A stretch of 64,000 bases of DNA from Onchidella celtica (taxonomy: Eukaryota; Mollusca; Gastropoda; Systellommatophora; Onchidiidae): contig OZ007579.1 in the NCBI GenBank assembly GCA_963931925.1, positions 31,508,019 through 31,572,018 of the forward strand. The letters are read 5' to 3'. A program made the position numbers and the translations under genes. The notes below the pieces were generated by a model. The model saw only the letters and a program-made list of their open reading frames with translations, was not told the DNA's origin and made no database searches. This document shows, one piece after another, positions 21,911 through 33,975 of this stretch (its first letter is position 1; the number at the start of each line of letters is the position of its first letter).

Positions 21911-23263
21911 ATGAATGAAAACGTTACCAGCTGGAACTTCAAGAATTCAATGTTCGAAGCCGACGTCTTGATATCGTTCGACTTAAGCATCGTAATCTTT
22001 CTCTCAGTCTTTGTCATACTCCTTGCTTTGTTCACCGTGCTCGCTAACTGCACTGTCATCGCTGCCCTCATACATGAAGTTCGTAAGAAAAAAAACAGCA
22101 TTCCCAAAATATTGATGGCTTCAATGGCTACTTCAGATGCCTGTGTTGGTTTGGTAATTCTACCTCTGGTCACTTACGAAACCATCCAGAATGGACAGTT
22201 TTATTTGGGAGAAGACTGGTGTAATGCAAGAATTACTGTTGACTCTTATCTATGTTCTGCATCAGTCTTTCACGTGGCGTCGATGGCTCTGGACAGGTAC
22301 CTGGCCGTGTGTCGACCTCTGATGTACAGAAAACTGACCACTAGAACTGCATACGTCATGATCAGTTGCTTCTGGATTTTCCCCTCTGTGTTCTTCACCA
22401 TACCCGTGACACCCCTGGCCAGAGTCCGACAGGTAGAAATCAATGGATGCTTACAGTTTGGAAATATGTCCAGAACCGATGCCATTTATATATTATCCTC
22501 TGTGGGCGCCACAGCAATGTCCAACATTCCGTTTGTGGCCATTTTTATCTTGTATTTTTTGGTTTTAAGAGAAGTTCGACGATTTCATTCACGGAGGCCA
22601 AAAGTCCGAGCACAGGCCATCCTTCAGCAAAACGGGCGTCAGACTTCAGCCTCTTCAACACCAAACACTTCTACAGATGTCTCACTTGAGAGGCCTGCAA
22701 ATGTCAGATCTGGACAAAACGACAACCTTCCGATTGGAAGCAAGTCCAGGGCGGATGTCCATGCTTCGAAAACGTCCAAGGAAATAATCCAGAGTTCTAG
22801 ACAAGGAGAATTTTCCGACGTCCAGTTAGATTTTCAAAGACCGCCCACTTTGGAAACCTCACCAATAGAACACATGCCACAGCAGTCTGAGAACGCCATT
22901 TCTAGACAGATCGAGGAAAGAAAGGTGTCAAATTTAACTGCTGATCAGGTCAAAACTAGTAATGTTCCAGCCTTGAGCAGCGGGACTGTCACGAATCCTG
23001 CACTGCAAAATCAACAGATCAACCTGAAGGCGGTACGAACTGTCGGTTCCATTGTTGTCTGCTTTTGTCTCTGCTGGTTGCCTCTTTGTATTCTTATTCA
23101 AATACAAATGAACTCAAATTGGTACGTCCCTAGCGGTCTTTCCAAAATGTTTGTATGGCTGGCCTATGTCAATTCGGCAATAAATCCAGTCCTGTATAGT
23201 GGTCACAGCTCCATCAGAAGAGCAGTCAGAAATTTAATCTTTTCTTCACGCCAGACGTCTTAA
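21911..23263 (+). CDS. GPCR1, rhodopsin-family aminergic-type receptor
   Basis: A single-exon receptor of 450 residues. N-glycosylation site NVT at 4. TM1 about 24-54 with Asn46 (1.50, in LANC instead of GN); TM2 with Asp76 (2.50); Cys104 and Cys180 can form the TM3-ECL2 disulphide; Asp111 sits at 3.32, the amine-binding position; DRY at 128-130; TM5 with Pro207 and Tyr5.58 but no serines at 5.42/5.46; ICL3 about 222-371; CWLP at 388-391; Trp416 (7.40) and Tyr419 (7.43); NPVLY at 425-429. It ends about 20 residues after TM7. An in-frame ATG 72 bases upstream exists, but 21911 matches its paralogues. Asp3.32 with Trp7.40/Tyr7.43 indicates a biogenic- or trace-amine-type plasma-membrane receptor coupling to G proteins; the ligand is unknown. 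Confidence 0.9.
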   Translation: MNENVTSWNFKNSMFEADVLISFDLSIVIFLSVFVILLALFTVLANCTVIAALIHEVRKKKNSIPKILMASMATSDACVGLVILPLVTYETIQNGQFYLGEDWCNARITVDSYLCSASVFHVASMALDRYLAVCRPLMYRKLTTRTAYVMISCFWIFPSVFFTIPVTPLARVRQVEINGCLQFGNMSRTDAIYILSSVGATAMSNIPFVAIFILYFLVLREVRRFHSRRPKVRAQAILQQNGRQTSASSTPNTSTDVSLERPANVRSGQNDNLPIGSKSRADVHASKTSKEIIQSSRQGEFSDVQLDFQRPPTLETSPIEHMPQQSENAISRQIEERKVSNLTADQVKTSNVPALSSGTVTNPALQNQQINLKAVRTVGSIVVCFCLCWLPLCILIQIQMNSNWYVPSGLSKMFVWLAYVNSAINPVLYSGHSSIRRAVRNLIFSSRQTS

Positions 23264-24299
23264 CGAGACATTTTATGACTTCAAGGAAATGGAGAATGTC
23301 ATAATTTCTGTAACGACAAAACTTTGTTCCCGGCCACTGGTAGCTTTCCCGTGTTAATGTTCACAAAAAAAGTGTCGGGGGATTTAACACCTTCAGCATG
23401 TTAGATTTTCACACACGGACAGATGGACTTAGCATCAAGCTTTTATCATATAGCTATCAGGGTAATATCAATGTATAAGAAAGAATAGGCTTACATATTG
23501 TATTTTTTGACATAACATTCATATCGTCGGTCAGCTGTTGGAACTTCGATAAAACTATCTCTTGATGTTGCTGTTGGGGGCCTTTGGTATATTACATAAT
23601 TACATAAAAATCGAAAGCTGAACATTGAACACAGCCCTGTATTTTTCTCTGTTGACCTTTGTAGTAAGACAACCGCCAGCAAACAACAGCTTCAAATGTT
23701 AGTTTTAACGACAGTTCCTACTGACGAAGGAAGATAAGCTTATTTCACACATTCCACCCGGCTGTTCAATCTTTTCTTAACACTTTACAAGTGAATGTTA
23801 TCATTTATCGTAAATATATTCGTATGAATATTTTATGATTGTTTAAAAGGAATTTATTGAATACTTTCACAATCAATAAAATCCGCGTGTATAATATTTT
23901 ATGTTCTTTCTTTATACTCTTAATTAATTGTAGAATTAATGTATTATTTTCTGTGTATTTTTAATTAAATCTTATTGTGCAATTACTGAATTATTCATTC
24001 ATTTTTTTGTCCAGACATGCAGCTTTGTTATCCACAACTCACTGTGACAGATGCAAACATTTATGACACTAGCACAAGACCCCTAAACAATTTGTCTTTT
24101 ACGTAGATTTCTTTATATTATTTTCACATAGGATAAAAGTGATTTTTTAAAGCTTGACATATTTATGAAAACCAATGATTCTTCCCACACTAGTTTGGAC
24201 AATGAACATGACCCGTCGATTCATTTTATATATGTTTTTCATTGCCGAAGTATTCAAAAAGCACAGTCATATTATATGTGTAACGTCCCGACAAAGCGA
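23264..24299 (+). other. 3' flank of GPCR1, with polyadenylation signal
   Basis: AATAAA at 23875-23880 is a candidate polyadenylation signal; the GPCR4 flank has the equivalent TTAATAAAC near 58883. The flank from 24007 to 24270 matches 59033-59280, so the duplication extends well past the gene. The site TTACATAATTACAT (near 23589-23603) is the empty counterpart of the Helitron insertion beside GPCR4. Confidence 0.75.
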
Positions 24300-25340
24300 G
24301 GTACTTTGTGTATTTTAATAGTATGAAGATATTGCTTTCGCCAAATATCTAATAAATGTCACAAAACTGAAAAGGGAAACTAAAAGACATTGTCAAGACT
24401 TCTGACACAACAGGGCTCGTTCAAACTGAAATTAAAAAAAAACCATTATCTACTGGACTCAGAAAGTCATGAACTTGAGAATCAATTGCTAATATTAATA
24501 ATTTTGTTTCCCTATTACCGTTGGATGGGCCTGTCTTGTTGAATGATTACTGGTTGCTCAGCCCTCATATCAACTCTATTGAGTTTTCTGATCACCTCGA
24601 AGCTAGTGCTCATAAAAAGAAATCCTCAGCGCTCCTCCTCATTTACATCCACTAGAGGGTAATATGCCATTATTCTCCATCAACTCTGCAAGAGTTATAG
24701 CTTAGCACTTCGTGCTGTCTTGGAAATGGCATTGTTTCACAACATGAAATTTAGAATTTCAAAGAATGATTACACATGTAAAACATAGGCAGCAGATGAA
24801 CTTTTCGCGTCTTGATGATAAGCAAATAAATAATTGTATGAAGTTTACTATAGTGATACAGTATCATTGTATGTCTCACCCTGAAGAGAGGGCTAACAAC
24901 GTTGTTGTTATTGATGTAAACTAACATTATACCATCGGTCACCCCTTATGCGCAAATGAGATATGACAGCTATTTATTAATCAACTTGGGCATCTGTACT
25001 CCAATGATGTCTGAGGTGTTTCAACCTCAATATTGGTTTCCTTTCATTTCAAGATCTGTCAGTTACAAGAATCTAAGACACCTAGTTTGCATTTTTTTCT
25101 CCCTGGAGTCAATCAGGCTATTCACTTCAAGTGATCCTTTCATTCTGATTGTACCCCAAGAGGAAAAAATATTTAGGGGGTGGGGTGTGACCAATGCAAA
25201 GCTCAATCCCAGAAGATAAAAATGCTCTAAAATGTTATAAAATAAAAACCCATTGGAAATAAATATCTTGTAAATCGACTGGACCGGAATGGGTTGGAAT
25301 TAAAAGGCGGTGTCAGTGCAAGGTCCGTTTCACTGCAGTG
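24300..25340 (+). other. Orphan copy of the GPCR upstream block, receptor missing
   Basis: 24340-24620 resembles 20645-20880, and 24930-25320 resembles the stretches just before the start codons of GPCR1 and GPCR5 (for example a GTGACCAATGCAAAGCTC word, a TAAATCGACTGGACCGG word, and TTTCACTGCAGTG). In the other copies a receptor start follows within about 100 bases; here AT-rich sequence follows with no receptor reading frame. It is best read as a truncated duplicate. Confidence 0.6.
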
Positions 25341-25469
25341 GGATCCAGCCGCCGCTATGTTCGTAAATGGCCTGAGGTGAACGTTTCTAGTAAATGAATA
25401 TATATATAATAATATATATATTTATTTATTTATATATATTATACGTAACATTAACTAGAACCTCATGGG

Positions 25470-25720
25470 GGAGCCGGACAACAGAGAGTCTTCAGAGAAG
25501 AAACCCCCCCTTGTTCAAGTGTTTCGGCCCTGAACTCCTTACACTCTAAGGGGACCGGGCCACACCTAGGTCATGACTCCCAGGTGCCTCTCTGTTGCCT
25601 TTTTTCACTAGAAAGTGTCTCCGGTCGGATTCGAACCCGCGTTTTTTAACGCTAGGGGAATTAAAAAATACGCTCCCGTGTCGTTGGGAAATTTAATCCT
25701 TATGTAGCACGCGTTCGTTT
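25470..25720 (-). mobile_element. Probable tRNA-derived SINE fragment
   Basis: The minus strand carries a perfect pol III B box (GGGTTCGAATCCGAC, within 25625-25640). No convincing A box was found upstream of it, so this is a fragment or a diverged SINE. It lies after an AT microsatellite-like stretch (25394-25442). Confidence 0.45.
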
Positions 25721-26279
25721 CTTCGGTTCCAAATCCACCTTGAACAATTTTCAGCTATCAGAGCGATGGTTTTTAGATATACATATATTTTTTTAGAGCT
25801 CAGATTACAATGCTATTTGGCATGCATTCATGTTGTGCATGACTCGATGACTCGAGATCACTAAATAGGTACACGATTGAAGAAAATTGAAAAAAAAAAA
25901 AAAAAAACTAAAAAAAACCCCAATAAACCCCCCAAAAAAACTCACAAACTAGAAAGACAAAACTAATTTTAAAAGTACAAATTTCCTACATAGGTATTAG
26001 CACATAAATACGTAAAGGAGGCCAAAGTGAGCAGTTAAATAAAAATTAGATAAGTATGAAAGTACGTACATGAAAGAGGCAATGATCAAGTACATAGATA
26101 TATACTGCTGTCTAAAAATGGAAGACTCACCTTCAGCCGGTTCAGTGTTACTAAACTATGTAGCGTCCTCGTCCTACGGGCTAACAATGTTGTCCGCAGC
26201 CCTCGGCGACCCCTCGTGTGCTAGTTTTACTTCTCTGTGATGTCTCGCTGTGTGACGTAATTGTTTATTGTAGGCCTAT

Positions 26280-26700
26280 CGAGAATATACGATATCATTC
26301 ATGTCGGAGTAATTACGCTAGGTTGGCCTTGGAGTGACGCAATTCTGTGACGTGTCTAAGTGCGATTTCTTCATGCATCCCGTAGTTTCTGAATTTCCCG
26401 TTCGTGAACGTTCTATTTGGATGGGTGTATATAAGGGACGGCAAGCGGGTGAGGGGGTGTGCAAGAGTAAGTTATTTCGCGTGTGCGCAAGATCCAGTCG
26501 CTCTGTGCGCGCAAGACCAATTCTACGCTTTTGTAGATATACCTGCGTGCCTTCCCTGTAAAGTGTAAGTAGAAGTTGTGAGATATCCAGCGTTCACCTA
26601 CAGTTATTAAAAGTTAGTGTTAATCGTTCATCTGATCCTGTTTTCATTTATTTCTACAACAGTTCGAGACAGTTTCGTTTTTAAAGGGTAGTAGTTCAGA
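26280..26700 (+). promoter_or_regulatory. Promoter-like island with TATA box
   Basis: A GC-richer patch in AT-rich DNA holds TATATAAG at 26428-26435, and about 45 bases on a donor-like AGTAAGT. It could be a host promoter with a first exon or part of an old LTR. I found no LTR ends with matching target duplications and no gene downstream. Confidence 0.3.
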
Positions 26701-29700
26701 TCACCTGACTCTCCCTATCATAACGTGCTGAAATTTACATGAACTGTTACAAACTAGATGTGGAGTTTCCGCCATGTTATGAACAATGTAATAACATCAG
26801 TATATTGGAAAGAATATTATAAATTTTCTCAGGACTAGATAGAACCATAATACATGTAATATCCACATTTCACACTTTTCACTTTCCTCTTAACCTTTCT
26901 TAATTACGTGTAGGTAATAGTCTCCCCAAATTTGACCAAACATCATGAGAATAATATTTTTTGGCTATTTAATAGAAATTACTTAAATACTTTTGTAGTG
27001 ATTATTATTATTATCTTTGGCTACACATCATAGTCTTTCTGTATGGTACATAAACTGTACACCTAATATGTTAACTAATATTTTATCCAAACACACTGTC
27101 AGACGGAAACATCTATGAAACTTATACAATGATCCTGAAAAGGTCCTTCCTATGTACATCAGCTCACTTTCTCTTAATATATGGGGTCAATTTGCTCCTT
27201 TCAAAGACTGACCTGTGAAAACCTCAATTTATTTTTACTCTAAATTAGCAGAGCGTGCAGAATCAGTTAACTGAATTATTAACGTGCTCTTTGTATTCTT
27301 TTTTCTACCAGAGTACACAAAGATACTTTTATTTACACCTGATTGCCCATCATTTGTGAGAAGATTTTGTCATTACATGAATCTCTTGCTCTGTTATTAT
27401 CATTACGTAAACTTATTTACACAGCAATGTCAATATACATCATAAAAACAATAATGTTCTTTCCGTCTAAAAATTATGGAATGATAATTCTGGACTTCAA
27501 AATCTAAGGTGTCTTTGGCTGTTATCTGCAACATTGTACTCTAATTTAGTATCTGATGGGACTGCTTTCCCTGGAATTCACTGCGAGCGAAAATAATTCA
27601 GACTGCACTTTTCATGCTAGAGCTAGTTAAACAGTATCAGAGAAAGATCTATGAATTTTGAACATGGCTTTTTACACATAATATTGAACATTTTCCTTGA
27701 TAAAGCAATCATTCCAAGTTCTGTCATTTGCCACATTTTCCACATCTAATTCCTAATGTTCCTTGCACGCTCTATCCCTATCTCTTTTTCCTCTCACAAA
27801 AGCACTCTCTTTAAAAACAAAGAAAGAGAATTAGATTTTATTTAAACAGCTCAGATTAATACTCTGTGTTATTTATGATATCAAGAAAGGGAACAGAGAA
27901 CTCTTCATCACTTTGAAATACAATTAAATTCAAAATTTTCACATGAAAGACAATTTGGGAAAAACCAGCAGTTTGGGGAATTCCTTCTGCCCCTCCAGGA
28001 AAATCATAACTCTTTTCTTGCTTAGAACGCTGAACCAAGGTACAGTTTTTGTTGGCACTGATTTTCTTTTAAAACTAACTGAAAGTAGTTCTCTGTTAAA
28101 CAATTGCATTTACTGCTGAAAATGTGTTATTGGCGGTACAAAACAGGCTCTAGGTCTTTTCCATAGCTTGGTGTTTTGAATTGCAAGGTTGGTATTAAAA
28201 CGTCTTATCCCGATTTGAAACTCATCACAAATTCTTGGATGAGAGTATTTAAAAAAAAAAGTAAAAAAAAAAACAAACTCTGTGGCATCGCAGCAGGGCT
28301 GTGCAGAAGGTTAAAAAAGGACACTGTAAAAGAAAAAATATTACCAGCCCCCTGCAAGGAATTAGGCAAGCTTCCGAGAATCAAACTCTTCGTTAAATCA
28401 CACAAGAAGTAAAAGATATATTAAAAAACAACAGCAAACATACAGTGAAACTTTTAATCGCGAAATATCTTTAGTTTTGTTTTTTACCAAATTTTCACTG
28501 TTTTTTTAAGTACCTTATCATTGGATGTTAAAAGTTGTCATGCTTTCAATGATCACATTTCTGTGACAAAGGAAATTAAAAGAAAGTATCAGACATTATA
28601 AAAGCGATTTGTACAACTTCCTCAGAGAACTCAAAGATAGTTACCACCTCCAGAAGCAAGCGGTTTTCACCTAAATTTCCTTAAAATAATGGTGTGTGAG
28701 ATGGACGAATAAAACTTTGGGTATTTTGTTGCATATTGCACAGCAGGGACAATTTTCATACTTGTGCCTTACCTTCTCCACTCCGTGTTTTTATTTAACA
28801 TCCACAGTCTACTTTTTCCTGTTTATTATTTTGTACTTACCTTCTCATGTGCTTCACCGAATCAGTACGTCAAGATGTCTCCAAAATACGCAGACTAAAT
28901 CTAATTGGGCAAAATGAACAGGGTACTTCTCGACGCCAAGACAATGGTAAGTTAGAAGACACAGCATCATTTTAATTAATCTAGATCGAAACAGGGCTAT
29001 TTGAATGTCTGAGTCAGAATCTGCAGTGCTGCAATTGTGAAACTGTGTCGTAAGCCGGATCAACTTGCTTGCATTTGGATACTTCCAAGTTAGAATCTAG
29101 ATCTCCATGGTTCAAAGAGGAATATTCATTTATATGGATTTTAATGTTTATATCACAGAATTCAGTGCACAGGAACAGAATATTTCAATAGATCTAGATC
29201 TACATTTAATCTCTGTTGTTGTTTTTTTCGAACTGCTGATCCAAGCATTCCTGGTGCAGGCGACCTAAACTGGATAAGACTAGTTCTAGATCTAAATCAA
29301 TGGTTCAGAGGCTGTTGATGTAGAACCTTTGTTCTAGGTCTTGATCTACATTGCATTAGAATTTGTCACCAATAACAATAATCTGCAGTCAAAATAAGAT
29401 TTAAACATCCAACACTTTTTAACAAAGATTTCCATCACCTGTGACCGCAGATCATTATCTACTATATTTTGATTTTGATTTTTTTTCTACAACACCTGAT
29501 GAATTGTGATTATTTTGCAAAAATAAAGAGAAAATAAGGTAATGAGATTTGATTTGCCTGTTTCTACTTCCAATTAGGCACTATGATATGATCGTGCAAA
29601 AATATCCACCATTTAACTGTACACTAAGGGAATTGCCTGAAATATACAAATTTTAATGGAAAACTGCATGCACTTTGATAACATGTTTTTTTCATTGTGC

Positions 29701-31590
29701 TTTCCACACTTTTTTTCTTCATTGAGTTTGTGATGAGGTTACTTTTAATTTTTACTTTTGTAGTAAAAAATCTATTTCGAACCTAATGATGTACTGATTT
29801 TATAACTCATAAATCTCATTTTACTTCTCTGAAAGTCAGTAGCCCTCGAATTAACCATTTCTAAGCCAAATGATACCAAATGATGCCTGGTGATTTCAAT
29901 CTAATCCAGATAACTCTCAAAATAAAAGTGCTACCCATTGCATTCAGAAGAAAAAAAAATCAGTAAACCCAATCATTGTCACAAAGCTGTAGCCAGATGA
30001 AATGTATGAAAAATCATCATCGTCTTCCCTTTTGTAATGCATTAATATATTGTTTCTTATAGATACAGGTCAAGAATTTGATCAATCCAATCTTTTAAAG
30101 TGAGATGTGAACTATGGAGTTAAACGGTACTCCAAGCACCTGCGAGGCCAAAACAAGTCCATCTTACCAGTTCCGTCAAAACTGTCTTGAGTCACATGGC
30201 AGAAAGAGAGACCTTATCCACTGAGTCGAAACAAACTCCACCCAGTGCGCCATCAGTTTTAGAGCCAAATTAGAGGATAGTTTTTCTGCAAAAATTTGCT
30301 TTCACTTCCATTTGTTACACTTCAATCGCTCCTGTTTTCATCATCATTATTTTTTTGTTCTATTACAGATTACATATTGTGTGACAAGTTGTATGTGACT
30401 GTGTGGATTGTCGAAATAAAATGGGATTGATGTAGTTCAATGGTTTTCACTTTTGTTTTTCACGCAATCGCCCCGTAGGCCCCAAAATTTTCTCTCCCCC
30501 CCCCCCCCCTTTTTCCCATGCCCCTACCCTTCCCTGCACCCACAAATAAAAAACCTGAATGGACAGACAGACAGACAGATAAATAGAAAGATAGACATGG
30601 CGGCGGACAGGCAGGCAGGCAAGCAGGACTTAGCAGGTATGTGTACAGATGCACGGTCAGTCAGGAAGACGAACAGACAGATGGATGTTGCTGACGGTTT
30701 AATACATAAATGATGGTTAATTTATACAGACACTTGGATAGATAACCCCCCCCCCCCCCAAAAAAAAAGAGGGGGAACGTGGCAGTAGAGAATGGCGTAG
30801 TGACAAACAGTCTCACATACAGTAAATACTTAGGCACAGAGATTTTGGTTGGTGGGTGCTTTCAGTAGGGATCTCCTTCTGTCCTTTCATCTTCCTACCA
30901 CAATTATTGCCATTATCATCACGACATGCTTTCTTCAAGCTCAAATTCAAAACTCACAGAGAATCTTTATTTCCTTTTAAAATCTACAAAATTCGCCATA
31001 AATGCAATTGCTGAAATCTGTATTATTGTGCTCCCTGTCATGATAATGACTGAGCTCTATAATGTGCGCTACCACCGTAAAACTGGCTTAGAAATTGAGG
31101 ACCATACATTGAAGAGAAAAAAACCCAACCATAATCACAAATCATGTGCAACTGAGAAAATATATTCTTAAGTTAAGGTTTAAAGATCCACGTGCCCTCT
31201 TGCACCTAAAAGGGTGATTCCCAACATTTTGTGATTGCATTTTTTGTCTTTTATTTTCAAACTTTGGTTCCGCAGAGACGATGCTGATGTACAAGTTGGT
31301 GTATAAGAAGGATAACGGTGAAAATCACACTTAGTGACTGTCATTGTTTTGTTTTCCCCTGTGATCTTTGTATGCAGAGAATATCATTGGGTGCACATAA
31401 TATTGTCACCCTTGTTGCTGATACAATATTTAGCCTACCCATTTTTACATCACACTTGAAACTTTTTAACAGAATAAAATTTAATGACTATCCAAGTGAC
31501 TGGTTATACTTAGGATATAAGAGGGAGCAACCTAGTGACCGGTTACAATCCCTTCCCCTCCCCTCCCCCCTGTTACACATCAGAATAAAC
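26701..31590. other. Intergenic, no gene recognised
   Basis: AT-rich sequence with homopolymer tracts (for example A-runs near 28250-28275 and C-runs near 30498 and 30750) and short GACA and GCAG-type repeats (30562-30625). Small open frames such as 28176-28412 show low-complexity composition and no family resemblance. Confidence 0.6.
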
Positions 31591-31593
31591 ACT

Positions 31594-32920
31594 CAGGAAG
31601 TTTGTTTTAGGCCATACTGAAGAAGTTTGTATTTAGATCTTAGGACATTATGAAGAGGTGTGAATTAGAACATACTGAAGAAGTTTGTATTAGGACATGC
31701 TGAAGAAGTTTGTATTAGGACGTACTGAAGAAGTTTGTATTAGGACACACTGAAGAAGTTTGTATTAGGACCTGCTGAAGAAGTTTGTATTAGGACATAC
31801 TGAAGAAGTTTGTATTAGGACATATTGAAGAAGTTTGTATTCGGACATACTGAAGAAGTCTGTATTAGGACATACTGAAGTAGTTTGTATTCGGACATGC
31901 TGAAGAAGTTTGTATTAGGACATACTGAAGAAGTTTGAATTAGGACATATTGAAGAAGTTTGTATTCGGACATACTGAAGAAGTTGGTATTAGGACATAC
32001 TGAAGCAGTTTGTATTCGGACATGCTGAAGAAGTTTGTATTAGGACATACTGAAGAAGTTTGTATTAGGACATACTGAAGAAGTTTGTAATCGGACACGC
32101 TGAAGAAGTTTGTATTCGACATGCTGAAGAAGTTTATACATGTATTAGGACACACTGAAGAAGTTTGTATTAGGTCGTACTGAAGAAGTTTGTATTAGGA
32201 CACACTGAAGAAGTTTGTATTAGGACATACTGAAGAAGTTTGTATTCGGATATGCTGAAGAAGTTTGAATTAGGTCGTACTGAAGAAGTTTGTATTAGGG
32301 CATACTGAAGAAGTTTGTATTAGGGCATATTGATGAAATTTGTATTCGGACATGCTGAAGAAGTTTGTATTAGCTCGTACTGAAGAAGTTTGTATTAGGA
32401 CACACTGAAGAAGTTTGTATTAGGACATACTTAAGGACATAATGCAGACGCTTATATTAGGACGTACCGAAGACGTTTGTATTAGGACGTACTGAAGAAG
32501 TTTATATTAGGACGTACTGAAGAAATTTACATTAGGACGTACTGAAGAAGTTTGTATTAGGACGTACTGAAGAAGTTTGTATTAGGACGTACTGAAGAAG
32601 TTTGTATTAGGTTTTAGGACACAAGATATATGATGGCTACCCTAGTGACCGGTTACACATCAGAATATGAAATGTCCACCTGAATCATCTGTTACATATC
32701 AGGACAGACACTGAAGAAGTTCCTATTGGGACATACTGAAGAAGTTTTGTATAAGGTCTTAGGACATATTGCAGGAGTTTGTATTCGGACATACTGAAGA
32801 GGTTTACATTAGGACTTATTGAAGAAGGCCTTAGGAATAGGGTCTTAGGACATACTGAAGCCGTTTGTATTAGGGCATCCTTTAGAAGTTTGTATTAGGC
32901 ATAGGTATACACTACTGAAC
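31594..32920. repeat. 25-bp minisatellite array, about 1.3 kb
   Basis: Head-to-tail copies of a 25-bp unit built on TGAAGAAGTTTGTATTAGGA plus CATAC or CGTAC, roughly fifty copies, regular in the centre and decaying toward 32620-32920. An isolated copy lies at 33939-33975, beyond the GATA array, so the array was once longer or was split. The minus strand stays open through it only because of the repeat. Confidence 0.95.
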
Positions 32921-33319
32921 TAGATTCCACGCGTCGCTTCGCCAGCCGTCTCTTTCTCTGCTTCCCGACGCGAGCCGGAGTGGTCCGCATTGAAATCCCA
33001 TCTCACCATCGCGGTGTGGGCTGAGCGCTCGATGCTGGCCTAGGTAAGGGGTTAAAAAATAGCGGTGCTTGTGATTGATTTCGTAACTCTCATTTGTATA
33101 TAGTCGCTCACATACCAGTTCCGTACACTTCGACATAAAATTGAATAAAATTCCTCGATTGAAAACAAAACCAAAAAACAAACAAAACAAACAACAACAA
33201 CAGACTGATTCAACCGACACAACTCAGCACAACTACAATGTAAAGCCAATGGTATTAATGTGCATGACACGGTGCGTGAGGGTGGGGTAAGCCCAGAGGG
33301 AAGACAACGGATGATGAGA

Positions 33320-33790
<471 letters not shown>

Positions 33791-33975
33791 GATAGACAGA
33801 TAAACTTTCTCATAGACAAAGACCTACACGCTGCTCCGTTTACAAACACGATGACTCAAATAATGAGACGCGACCCACCCCAAGATGGCCGCCAGCGCCT
33901 TCTAACAATCCCTTTCAGTCCCCGGCGTGTCTGGGCATTGGTATTAGGACATACTGAAGACGTTTGTTTTAGGAC

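Noticed and set aside
31594-32920. CRISPR-like array
   Set aside because: Units are contiguous 25-bp minisatellite copies without unique spacers, in a eukaryotic genome.
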